A stretch of 64,000 bases of DNA from Pelagophyceae sp. CCMP2097. Lineage: Eukaryota; Sar; Pelagophyceae. Below are positions 52,888 to 62,273 of the stretch, one piece after another. The position numbers were made by a program, and so were the translations under genes. The DNA lies in contig MU657184.1 in the NCBI GenBank assembly GCA_026770575.1, positions 209,729 through 273,728 of the forward strand, read 5' to 3'. Numbering within the stretch: the stretch's first letter is position 1; every line of letters begins with the position of its first letter. Under the pieces are notes generated by a model that saw only the letters and a program-made list of their open reading frames with translations, was not told the origin of the DNA and ran no database searches.

Positions 52888-54125
52888 ATGGTGGCACGCC
52901 TCGGGGTCCTTTTCCATTTGATTTTGCTGTTTTCGCTGTTGCCACAAAGCACATTTGCCTTCACCGGCGCGGCACGCCACGGCGCCGCCGAGGGGCGGCA
53001 CGGGACCGCCTTGGGCGCCTCGCTTCCAGAGCAGCTCCTCGAGGCCCGGCGAGAGGCGAAAGCGCGCCGCGCGGCCGAGCGCGCGGCGGCGCAATATGGC
53101 CCGCTCCCCGACGAGCCGGGCGAGGCCCCGCCCTCGGACCCACCGTCGGACGCTTCGGCGCTCGACGCTTCGGCGTCGGTGCCCGGCGAAGCTTCGGCGC
53201 CGGCGGACGACTATGGGTCGGCGCCGGCGGCGGCGGCTTTGGCGACGCTCTTGACACTGGGCGTGCTTTTTCCCGTCGTCGACGTCGAGATCATCACCGT
53301 CGCCGCAGTCGCCACGGGCGTCGCGCTGCAGAACAACGAGTCCGCCGTCTCCGAGCTCTTACGCAGCGTCGGCAGACTCGGCCGGTCGACGTTTAATCGG
53401 CTCACGCCGGCAAAGGCCGCGGACGACGGCGCCGCCGACGAAGAGTTGCTGGACGCTGCGGCACCGCCGTCGGTGAGGCTGACTTCTGCGGAGGAGGCCG
53501 CCGCTCCTCTGCCGCTCCTCGCGAGCCGCCCCGTGGAGGCCGTCGCCGCGGCGGCCGAGGACCCCGCCGAGGCCGAAGCTCCCGTCGAGCCGGCGCGCCG
53601 GCCGCTAATGCTCCACCCGCGCCGCCATCTCCGCGCCCGCGAGGTCCGTCTAAACGTCTGGCGCGCGTGCCATACGACTCGACGTAGGCGGCTTTGGCGA
53701 GGTCGTCAGCGCGCAAGGCTCTGGACGTGCTCGGCGCGCGCGAGGCCGTCCTGCGGCGGCGACAGACGCAGCTGCGCGCGTCGCAGGCCGATATAGGCGC
53801 GGCGCGGCCGGCGGAGGCGGACATGGCAGCGCGCGACGAGCTGGACGACGTGGCCGCGGCTCTGGAAAGCCTGGTGCGCGTGCGCGTGGCGCTGACGGGC
53901 ATCGCCGCGGGCCGCGCGCACGCGGCGGCGCTTGCCGCCGCCGAGCGGAAGCTCCGCGCGCGCGAGACGTCCCTCCGCGCGGCGCTCTTCAACGCCGACG
54001 TCGATACAGCGGAGCGCCGAAACGCAAGAGACCTCGACGCTCTCGACGGGCAGCTCGCGCGCATCCAGCGCCAGCGCCGCGACGCCATCGTCATGCTCGC
54101 CCACGCCTCGGTTTCGCGCCTCTGA
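52888..54125 (+). CDS. plastid-targeted coiled-coil protein with one hydrophobic segment
   Basis: Exons 52888-53643 and 53688-54125, phase 0, 44-nt intron; 397 residues. MVARLGVLFHLILLFSLLPQSTFAFTGAARHG has a strong signal peptide ending STFA with Phe at +1, the ASAFAP-type site that directs proteins into diatom and other red-lineage complex plastids. Then a Pro/Asp/Ala-rich stretch, one hydrophobic region (AAALATLLTLGVLFPVVDVEIITVAAVATGVAL), and a C-terminal coiled coil (EAVLRRRQTQLRASQADI; AERKLRARETSLRAALF). No family recognised. Confidence 0.7.
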
Positions 54126-54575
54126 AAAAAACACCCGCACCGCCGCACCGCCGCCGAAAACGTCCACCGATCAAGCCTACGAGAATGCCTTCTTCTTCTA
54201 TGATGCACCCCACTGAGGCTGCGGCTCCTGCCTCGACGACTCTGGTGGGGCTAGCGCAGACCGACGCCTTCAATGCGCCTTCAACCGGAGGTCAAAACCT
54301 CGAGCTCCAAAAGAAAAAGTGGTCGGAACTATCGCCGAGTCAGGCCAGCGTCAGCTGATCAGTAGGAAATCTCAGTTCCTGTCCCGGGCCGCTTGCACGC
54401 GCGTCGTTCGAGGCAGTCGATCGTCGGCTCTCGGGAGGCGATTCAGGAAGCGCATTCGGTCAAGTCGTCGTTTCGAGGTTGAGCGCTCGGTCTACATTTT
54501 CGTTACCCGGCGACGCGGAACGCGCTTCCGTCGCACGCCTCGGTCGGCGTCCGGCTTTAGCCCGGGACAGACGCC
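54126..54575. other. intergenic stretch
   Basis: 450 bp between two plus-strand genes with no supportable gene; GC drops relative to flanking exons. Presumed 3' UTR and promoter. Confidence 0.5.
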
Positions 54576-55390
54576 ATGGTTTTCTCGCTGGACTCGCGCA
54601 CTTTGCTCGTGATGGCATCGACGGCGGCGGCGGTGCTGCTCGTCGAGGCGGTCGTGCGCCGCTTCAGCAGGCGGCCGCGCAAGGCGCCGCCCAAGTCGGC
54701 CAACGACCCGAGCTGGGACTCGGTCGAGCTGCGGCCGCCCTTCCCGCCCGAGATCATCACCCTCCTCGGCTCGTCGGCGCTATGCTACTTGAGCACGCTG
54801 GCCGACGGCGCGCCCCACCTCTCGCTGATGAACTTTACCTACTACCCGGAGCACGAGAAGATCATCATGAGCACGAGGCGCGACACGACCAAGTTCCTGG
54901 CATTGATTGAGAACTCTACGGTTGCGATCCTCGTCCACGACTTCCCGCGACGAGCCGCGTCCCGGAACGTGCCGCGCCGGAGACGCAGCCCCGCGGACCC
55001 CGGCGCGCGGCGATTCGGACGCGCGCTATAGGTCCGAGCACCGCAACCGCAAATCATTATCGCCCAAGGAACCGTCCAAGCTCAAGGGCTGCACGTACGT
55101 CGATGCACGCCGCCGCTGCGTTTGTGCGCCGCTCGACGCGCCGCCGTAGGTACTCTGTGACGCTCTTCGGCAAGGTGCAGGTTGAGGAGGGCGCCGACGC
55201 GGAGCTGTATCGCCAAGCGCACTCGCAGCGGCACGGCGAGACGCAGCGGCAGTTTATCCACGGCGACAATATTGCCATCATCTCTGTCCTCGTCCGCACG
55301 GCCAAGATCTGCAACCACATGGACCAGGTCCACAACTGGGACAGCAAAACCGCCCAGGCCAAGGCCGCCGCGCTCGCCACGGCGAAGTAG
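54576..55390 (+). CDS. PPOX-fold (pyridoxamine-phosphate-oxidase-like) flavoprotein
   Basis: Exons 54576-54946, 55032-55094 and 55150-55390 (224 residues). An N-terminal hydrophobic anchor (LLVMASTAAAVLLVEAVV) is followed by a split-barrel FMN-binding domain like the fungal YLR456W/YPR172W group: LCYLSTLADGAPHLSLMNFTYY, IIMSTRRDTTKFLALIEN, AILVHDFP, YSVTLFGKVQVEEG, RQFIHGDNIAIISVLVRTAK. Intron 2 is GT-AG (55 nt). Intron 1 (85 nt) can be kept in phase only with a GC donor (cc|gcgacg), which joins HDFP to SEHRNRKS as the family alignment expects. Substrate unknown. Confidence 0.82.
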
Positions 55391-55697
55391 ACCGGCAAAC
55401 GACACCCGCCACCCGCCACCGCCGACGGGATCGAGGGCGACCAGCCGTGGATGGCCGACTTAATCGCCCTTCCACGCTCGAAGAGCCGGCAGCTGCTCCG
55501 GGTCGGGGGCTACTTGGTTCAACGAACTCCGCCTCTCGGCGTCGTGGCCTTTGTCGATGTGTTGGCACTCACCCCCAGTTTATACCAATTAAGTAGATAT
55601 TTTTTTCACTTGTTACACATATATGGACGGTCTGCGAGAGGCCGGCCGGTGATCGACTCAAGCTCCAGCTGCGTCTGGAGTTTGAGAATCCACAACA
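55391..55697. other. convergent intergenic gap
   Basis: 307 bp between the PPOX-like and WD40 stops, containing the AT-rich run gtagatatttttttcacttg (55592-55611); no gene seen. Confidence 0.55.
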
Positions 55698-56783
55698 TCA
55701 GAAAGCATTCCAGAGTCGCGCCGTCCCGTCGCTGCTCGCCGTCACGACGCGCGTGCTGTCGGGCGAGAACGCGCAGCTCGTGACCCAGCCGGTGTGCCCC
55801 TCGAGGGCCGTCTGCAGCGCGCCCGTCTCGGCGTTCCAGAGCCGCGCCGTCTTGTCGGAGCTCGCCGTCGCGACGCGCTTGCCGTCGGGCGAGAACGCGC
55901 AGCTAAGGATGATGCGGACGTGCCCCTCGAGCGACCTCTGCAGCGCGCCCGTCTCGGCGTCCCAAAGCCGCGCCGTCATGTCGCTCGCCGTCATAATTCG
56001 CTCGCTGTTGTGCGAGAACGCGCAGCTATTGGACCCCTCGAGCGTCCTCAGCAGTGCGCCCGTCGCGGCGTCCCAGAGCAGCGCCGTCCCATCGGTGCTC
56101 GACGTTATGAGGCGCTTGCCGTCGGGCGAGAACGCGCAGCTCCAGATGCCGCCGGTGTGCGCCTCGAGCGTCATCAGCAGCGCGCCCGTCTTGACGTCCC
56201 AGACCAGCACCGTACCGTCGACGCTCCCCGTCACGATGCGCGCGCTGTCGGGCGAGAACGCGCAGCTCATGACGCTGCCGGTGTACGCCTCGAGCGTCAT
56301 CAGCAGCGCGCCCGTCTTGGCGTCCCAGAGCCGCGACGTACCGTCGACGCTCGCCGTCGCGACGCGCGTGCCGTCGGGCGAGAACGCGCAGCTGAAGACG
56401 GGGCAGGTGTGCCCCTCGAGCTTCATCAGCAGCGCGCCTGTCTCGGCGTCCCAGAGCCGCGCCGTCCCGTCGCGGCTGGCCGTCGCGACGTGCTTGCCGT
56501 CGGGCGAGAACGCGCAGCTCATGACGCCCCCGGTGTGGCCCTTGAGGATTGCCGTGCCCTTGAGGATGCGGTCCAGCCAGATGCGTGTGCGCACAGCCGG
56601 CGCCACGGCCCGCGCATTTCGAGCGACTCGTTTCGTGACGAAGAGCGCGTTGGGCGACGCAGCCAGCCGCAGGACGCGCGGAATCAAGTCGCGGTTCTCC
56701 AAAACACGGAGCACCGGCCCCGGCGGCCCGGCACCGTGCGCGGCGCCTGGCACCTGGACTCCTCGCGAGGCGGAGACGTCCAT
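55698..56783 (-). CDS. seven-blade WD40 repeat protein
   Basis: 361 residues, single exon, ATG 56783 (MDVSASRGVQV). After an about 75-residue helical N-terminus come seven WD repeats of 42 residues built from one template: LEGHT--V-SCAFSPDG-RVATAS-DGTARLWDAETGALL. Seven copies would close one beta-propeller. The copies are so alike, in DNA too, that they must have arisen by recent tandem duplication. Blade 5 is shortened to 37 residues (LEGSNSCAFSHNSERIMTAS) and lacks the GH dipeptide. It resembles bacterial-style or expanded algal WD40 scaffolds rather than a specific known complex. Its start is 53 bp from the divergent CEP20-like gene. Confidence 0.88.
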   Translation of the reverse strand: MDVSASRGVQVPGAAHGAGPPGPVLRVLENRDLIPRVLRLAASPNALFVTKRVARNARAVAPAVRTRIWLDRILKGTAILKGHTGGVMSCAFSPDGKHVATASRDGTARLWDAETGALLMKLEGHTCPVFSCAFSPDGTRVATASVDGTSRLWDAKTGALLMTLEAYTGSVMSCAFSPDSARIVTGSVDGTVLVWDVKTGALLMTLEAHTGGIWSCAFSPDGKRLITSSTDGTALLWDAATGALLRTLEGSNSCAFSHNSERIMTASDMTARLWDAETGALQRSLEGHVRIILSCAFSPDGKRVATASSDKTARLWNAETGALQTALEGHTGWVTSCAFSPDSTRVVTASSDGTARLWNAF

Positions 56784-56836
56784 CGCCGGCGTTTGCTCGA
56801 CCGTCAGACGATTTGAAAATTTTCAGCGATACGACG

Positions 56837-57477
56837 ATGTCCCTTGCCTCGGCCTCGGTGGTAAGTCTCGTCACGGCTCGGTCCGCGGCTCACTCGCTTC
56901 GCACAGGACGAGCTGAAAGAGGCGCTCCACGAATCTCTCGATGCGCGAGGCATCCTCAGCGTGCGTGCACCGCATCTCGGTGTTCCCCGCTGCTCGGTGT
57001 TGCTCGTGCTTCAATCTCGAGCGCGACTGCGAGCGCGGCCCGCAGGAGATGCGCGCGCGCCTCCGCGCCGAGATCTTCCGCGCCATGGATGCCGGCGAAG
57101 CGCCGCAGCCGAAGAACACGTGAGACGCCATCCGACCGCGGCGGGTTCGCCCAAGGCCGACGCACCTTGGACGCCGCAGGCCCATCGAGACGCTCGCCGT
57201 CGCCGAGCTCTTCCGCGAGTTCCTCCAGTGCGTCCCGCGCAGCCCGCGCCTCGCGGCCGCGCCTCGCGCCACGAGCGGGACTTTGCGCGGCAGGTTCTCT
57301 GGCTACGCGCAGACGCTGTCCGTCTTCGACGCCGAGGCGGGCGTTCGCGCCGACGACGCGCGCCTCAGCCGCGAGATGCTCGCCGAGGACATGGGCCTCG
57401 CGCAGGAGCCAGAGTCGCAGCAGCTGCCCCTCATCTACGGCAAAGCCCGGCGCCCAAGAGCCGGAGTCGCAGGATGA
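56837..57477 (+). CDS. CEP20/FOP/TON1-like centrosomal protein with LisH
   Basis: Five exons: 56837-56860, 56907-56960, 57046-57119, 57180-57236, 57294-57477 (130 residues). Spliced, it reads DELKEALHESLDARGILS-EMRARLRAEIFRAMD, the TOF/FOP dimerisation domain, then ETLAVAELFREFLQC...FSGYAQTLSVFDAEAG, a LisH-type helix pair, and QQLPLIYGKARRP, the conserved end of the domain. Length and order match CEP20 (FOPNL) and plant TON1, which act at centrosomes, basal bodies or the cortical microtubule array. The first three introns are GT-AG; the fourth (57237-57293) needs a GC donor (gtccc|gcgcag) to keep frame. Confidence 0.8.
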
Positions 57478-57993
57478 CGCCGCAGAGTTTTGAGCGACAT
57501 CAGAGGCCCGGTGGGGGGAGGCTTACGCGACGCGTGTCGTGGACGAGCAGGGGGGTTGGGGGGCAGACGGATCGCCGCCGTCGTGCGCGAGGGACGGCGG
57601 AGTGAGCGCCGTCGCGAGGACTGACAGTGCGACGGTAGGCATTATTGAAGCGGTGAAGCGCAACCAGGAGCTCCGCCGCGGCGCAGATGACAGATGACGC
57701 CGTCTAGGAATGTCCCCTCCGATTGTCCGCCGTCTGCAGCCCTGCGACTCGCGGCCCCTGTTTTAACATATATTTTGACTGTAGACGACGACGCCGGGCG
57801 CGGACCTAGGCCAACGTCGAATGGGCCGTCGTCGCTCCTGGTCCATCGGCCCCCAGTTTTCGTCCTGGATTGTCCGTCGACAAGTTTGCGACGGACATTC
57901 AAGATGCAAGGGATGCAACTGCATTGTTTGTGTACCCTTGCCCTGCATTCGAACTGCCCTCGACGAACGCCGGTTCCCCCACGGGCTGAAGCG
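57478..57993. other. intergenic stretch
   Basis: 516 bp between two plus-strand genes without convincing coding potential. Presumed 3' UTR and promoter of the CaaX protein gene. Confidence 0.45.
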
Positions 57994-58275
57994 ATGTCGA
58001 CGAACGACAAGGCGCAGAAGCTGTTCGACGAGGTCAGCTTCCGCAAGGAGCTGCTGACCGTCGAGGCGGCGGGTTTGGAGAAGCCAGAGATGTCGCAGGA
58101 GGAAGCCCTCCAATCGTGCGTCCCGCCGCGCCGCGGTGCTTTGCGCGCAAAAACCTCGCGTAGGCTCGTCGCGTCGTACGCGGGCACGGACGACGCGATC
58201 GTGACGGGCATCTTCTCCTCGGGAGTCGACTTCTCGGCAAAGGCCGGCGGCGGTAGCAGCTGCGCAATCGCGTAG
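57994..58275 (+). CDS. small protein ending in a CaaX box
   Basis: 77 residues from two exons (57994-58115, 58164-58275), 48-nt GT-AG intron, phase 2. It starts MSTNDKAQKLFDEVSFRKEL, has a helical acidic body, a Gly/Ser stretch and ends GGGSSCAIA. The last four residues CAIA fit a CaaX prenylation signal (small final residue, farnesyl-type), which would place the protein on a membrane. Family not recognised. The ATG follows a longer open frame, but only this part looks protein-like. Confidence 0.6.
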   Translation: MSTNDKAQKLFDEVSFRKELLTVEAAGLEKPEMSQEEALQSCVPPRRGALRAKTSRRLVASYAGTDDAIVTGIFSSGVDFSAKAGGGSSCAIA

Positions 58276-58659
58276 CGGACCCCCCGACGACGTGTGACCT
58301 GTGGTGCGTCCGCCCGCGGCGAGCCGTCCCGATGTCTGGCCAAAGCCGGATGCCCAGGCTCCTCCGACGCTGTGCTCACGAGCACAAAGGAATAAAAATT
58401 GGGCTCGAAGCGCGCTGTTGCGCTCGCCCCGAAGCGCTCTGTCGCGCTCGCCCCGTACGAATGCCCGTCGGCGCGGTATCATAACTCAAGGCATCGACCG
58501 CGACTCGGCACAGCTCATGAAGGTCCGCACCGGTTGGGCAGGGTTTGGGACGTGTCTGAGATGAGACCATAGGTTGAGCAAGGTTTGGGACAGCAGGGTT
58601 TGGGACATGTCTCGAGAGCGCCCGTGCGCTGAGACGTGTGCACTCCGAGAGAAACGGGG
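58276..58659. repeat. intergenic stretch with imperfect tandem repeats
   Basis: About 384 bp without a gene. Two repeat patches: a roughly 20-bp unit cgctctgtcgcgctcgcccc and its near copy at 58410-58455, and two to three copies of gcagggtttgggacatgtct-like sequence at 58540-58612. Confidence 0.65.
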
Positions 58660-60107
58660 TTACTGCGGCGGGGGCGGGGCGCCTTGCCCGGCGGCGGTCT
58701 GGAGGACGTCGAGGACGGCGTCGAGCGTCGAGCGCGCTTCCCGCGGCGTCATGGCTTGGGCTGTGACGTCCGCGCGCGGTGCCGTCGACGCCGCCTCACC
58801 GACGACAAAGTCCGCGCCGAGCGCAAAGGCAGCATCGGCGAGTTTCGCGGGCACGCCTTCGCGCGGTGCGGCGGCGGCGGCGGCGACTGCATCGAGGAGA
58901 GCGAGTTTGTGAGAGACGTAAGACGCCGCGTACGCTTTACCTAGGCGAAGACGGCATGCAACGCGTAGAGGAAGCGCCCGTCTCTCGGGTACGAAAGGCC
59001 TTCCCCCGAAACGCGACGAGCCTCTGATGCCGACTCTGGAGTCGTCGTCGTTGTTTGGACGGGGTCCTTCCTGCGCTGCTTATGGCAGAGTTCTTGCGTG
59101 TTGGCCGCGTAGAGCGCGGCCCAGGAGGCGACCTCCTTGCCGGCGCCGCCGCCGCGTTTCGCGCGCAGCGGCTGCAGCGCGCCGTAGAGCGATGGGAGGA
59201 TCGAGCGGTGTCGGATCGCCTCAAACTCATCCAGACCTATTGACGACGGCACTCGCGCCGCGAGGAAACGTGCAAAGGGTCGCCAGACCAGGGACGCGGG
59301 CCGGGGCCGGCGATGGAGTGCGTGCCCCTGGCCGCGAGCCTAGCGGCGCCAGGTCCGCGAGCGTCCCCAGACGCGGCGACGTACGCTCGAGCCCAAACGA
59401 ACTCGGACCGCTTCCCACCGTTGAACCGCACTTCAAACGTCTGCTCGAGGTCGATGGTCCTACGTCTACTTAGAGCGTTTCCGTGCAAGGGGCCTTTTGT
59501 ACCTCGCGAAAGCCGTCTGGAGGCGGCTGATCAGCTCGTCCGTGTCAATCTCGGGTTCCAGCGGGACGGCGAGGTCGACGGGCCGGCCGTCCTGGCGCTT
59601 GGCGTGGTCGACGTGCGCGGCGATGAGTGCCACGCCTTGCAGCGCTTTGGGAGCGCCGAGCTTGGCGAGCGCGTTTGGGCCGCAACGCGACGCGAGCACG
59701 TCGACCTTGACGGCCTCGAGCGCCGGCGGCTTTGCGCGCCACTGGAGGAACGTTTCGGCGGCTTCCGCGTCTGCGAGCTTGAAACCGAAGCTCGAGCAGA
59801 CGTTCTCGCCGCCTTTTTCACAGACGGCGCCTTTTTCACAGACGGCCTGCATCTCCGCCGCAACGTCTTTAAAGTCTTGGGAAAAGGGCAGCAGCACCAT
59901 GTCGACGTCGCACTTTGCGGCCTCGGCTACTGATTCGCAGCTCGCAAACGTCATGGCCGACTCCATCTTGCGCTCGCTGATGAGGACTTTTTTCTCCCAA
60001 GCCAGTTCATCAAACCAGTCCGAGGCCTGCGTGCCCAGGCGCCGGCGCTCGTCGGAGAAGCACCCGACCTCGATTAGGAAGACGCCGTTCTTGATCGAAG
60101 CCGTCAT
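58660..60107 (-). CDS. unrecognised five-exon protein
   Basis: Exons 60107-59503, 59459-59385, 59339-59296, 59236-59018 and 58940-58660 join in phase at GT-AG introns of 43, 45, 59 and 77 nt, giving 407 residues. Segments in order: MTASIKNGVFLIEVGCFSDE; a doubled AVCEKG/AVCEKGG; KVDVLASRCGPNALAKLG; HVDHAKRQDGRPVDLAVPLE; FARTIDLEQTFEVRFNGGKR; DEFEAIRHRSILPSLYGALQ; and a helical Ala-rich end LALLDAVAAAAAAP...LDAVLDVLQTA. An acceptor tag just before cag-gag-cgc-ATG (about 60115) hints at a further 5' exon. I do not recognise the family; the clean phases are why I treat it as one gene and not two ORFs. Confidence 0.55.
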
Positions 60108-60619
60108 GCGCTCCTGCCCTACGCGCGTCCGTCCTGAGACCGGGTCCCGTCGTTTCGAACGCAGTCGGACGAAACACCGCGAGCCCCCGGGCTCCCCCGA
60201 GACGCTCTCAAACGTCGAATGGTCTCGGGACGCGGTCTCCGACGGGCGTAGGCTGCGCCGAGCCATGGCGATCCAAACCCGAAGCGGTGGCCCGCGTCCC
60301 GGAGGTGCCGCAGGTGCTTCTTTGGTCCAGTGTGCAAGATCGTGCGCTTCATGTCGCTCTGCCAACGCCGCGCGCCGCAGAGGAGCCGAGGCGCGCCCAT
60401 TTTGCGTTTGTTCCCAGCTGGTTTGTTCAGACTCGTTCGGGGAGGGTTCCTTACCTGTTAGGCCAATAGGATACCTTCGTTCAGCGATTATACCCTCGCG
60501 TCCGCCTTACGGAGAATTCTTTCGACGTCGAGCGCCCGACCCTCGCACGTACGCGTCGGGCAGCGAGGGACCAAGCCCACGCGTCTCGCCTGGGTCGAGG
60601 CTTTTGGTCGAGGGCACAG
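60108..60619. other. divergent intergenic stretch
   Basis: 512 bp between divergent genes. Minus-strand frames are open toward 60400 and could hold a first exon of the unrecognised gene. The AT-rich patch around 60460-60500 is probably the HtrA promoter. Confidence 0.45.
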
Positions 60620-62005
60620 ATGCTGCGTGGGTGGCGCCCCGCCGCGCGCCTCTTCGGCGCTCGAGCGGTCGAGGCGAAACGGTTCCGGCGCACCGTCGGC
60701 ATCGCGTGGGGCGTTTCTGCGGCGCGCGACGACGGGGCCTATATGGCCCTGGCCGCGTGCGTCGCCGCGTGCCTGTCGGCGTCTTTTGCGGCGTGCGAAG
60801 ACGGCCTCGACGCCGCGGAGCGCTTGAAGCGCGCGGCGCCACTGCACCGCAACTACATCGCCGACGCGGCGGAGAAGGCGCTGCCTGCGGTGGTGAACAT
60901 CACCTCGCAGTTTTCGCAGTCGTACTTTGGAGTCGTGCGCACGGGGAGATCCGCCGGTTCCGGCTTCATCGTCCGAGAGGACGGCCTCGTCGTCACTAAC
61001 GCCCACGTCGTCGCTCACGGCCTCGCGCGGATCATCGTGAGTGACGAGGCGAAGCGACGAAGCGGCCGTCGCGGAGAGCCGTCCTGGGCGCCCCGGGCGT
61101 CGCCGAGGCGGCCGTCGGCTCGTCGGAGGCCGCCCTCGCAGGTGACGCTGCACGACGGCCGCAAGTTCCGCGCGAGCGTCGTCGCGTCGGACGCGCAGTC
61201 GGACGTGGCGCTGCTGCAGCTCGAGGCCGCAAAGGACCTTCGCATCGCGAAGATTGGGTCTTCGTCGCGGCTGCGGCCAGGCGACTTTGTCCTCGCGCTC
61301 GGCTCGCCGCTCAACCTCCCAAACTCCGTCACTTTCGGCATCGTCAGCGCGGTACGAACCCCCCCGGAGAGAAAACCCGCATCTCGAAGCCAAGGTCGCG
61401 CGCCACGGCTCGGAGATTGGCATCGTCACGCGCCGGTCCGAGTACATCCAGACCGACGCCGCGATCAACGTCGGCAACTCGGGAGGGCCGCTCGTCGACT
61501 TGGATGGCCAAGTCATCGGGATCAACACGATGAAGGCCGTGCGCGCCGATGGCATCTCCTTTGCAATCCCAATCGACACGGCCTGGCAGGTCAGTCCCAG
61601 AGAAAATGGCGGCGGCGGACAGAGCGAATAGGTCGTCCGCCGCCTCGTCAAGCATGGCCGAGTCGCGCGGCCCTTCATCGGCATCAAGTACGTCCTTTGA
61701 GCGTTTGGGGTCGGGGGAGTGCGTAAATATGACGTTGCTAGGATGGTTTTCCCTGTAGGATGATGGCCTCGAGTGCCGGCAAAGTCGTCGTCGTTGAAGT
61801 CATGCCCGGCTCGCCCGCGGAAAAGGCGGACTTGCAGCCGGGCGACGCCGTCGTCGAATTCAACGGCTTGCCAGTCAAGGACGTGCCCGACGTCCTCGCC
61901 CAAATCGGCTTTGACGACCGGCAGCGGATCCCGATCAAGGTCGACCGAGGTGGTTACGTGCTCGACATGGAAATAGTCTCGGAGTCCGCCCCAAGGGCCG
62001 AATAG
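60620..62005 (+). CDS. HtrA/Deg-type serine protease with PDZ domain, organellar
   Basis: Exons 60620-61036, 61142-61351, 61395-61589, 61632-61687, 61759-62005 (374 residues), introns 105, 43, 42 and 71 nt, all GT-AG in phase. Arg-rich N-terminus [20 protein letters not shown] plus a hydrophobic segment at about 41-58 recalls HtrA2/Omi: a mitochondrial presequence and inner-membrane anchor. Protease core: VVTNAHVV (His129), SDVALLQL (Asp160), [11 protein letters not shown] (Ser238), and IGINTMKA...GISFAIPID. One C-terminal [35 protein letters not shown]. Expected role: ATP-independent protein quality control. No IAP-binding tetrapeptide is asserted. Confidence 0.93.
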
Positions 62006-62273
62006 CGGATAACGCACGCTCGATCCTTGGAGCTCTGAGACTCGCAGCGAACCTCCGTCGGTGGCCTGACCCCACTCTTCGTTGTCCCTTATTCCCAATT
62101 TCACCACCAACTCCACCCACTTTGAATCGAGAACCGTGCATGAGGCACCGATACGCAGCGAGCGATGGCGGCTCGGAGACCCTGTCCACGATCACGAGCG
62201 ATCACGGCGTTGTGAAGCCACAACTAGACCCGCTTCTCAAAATTACGATTCTTGAATTGAGACAAACTGTTTG

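Noticed and set aside
59252..59488. Separate small genes at 58660-59488 and 59466-60365
   Set aside because: Phase-compatible introns of 43-77 nt merge these ORFs into a single continuous protein, and the separate ORFs lack ATG starts.
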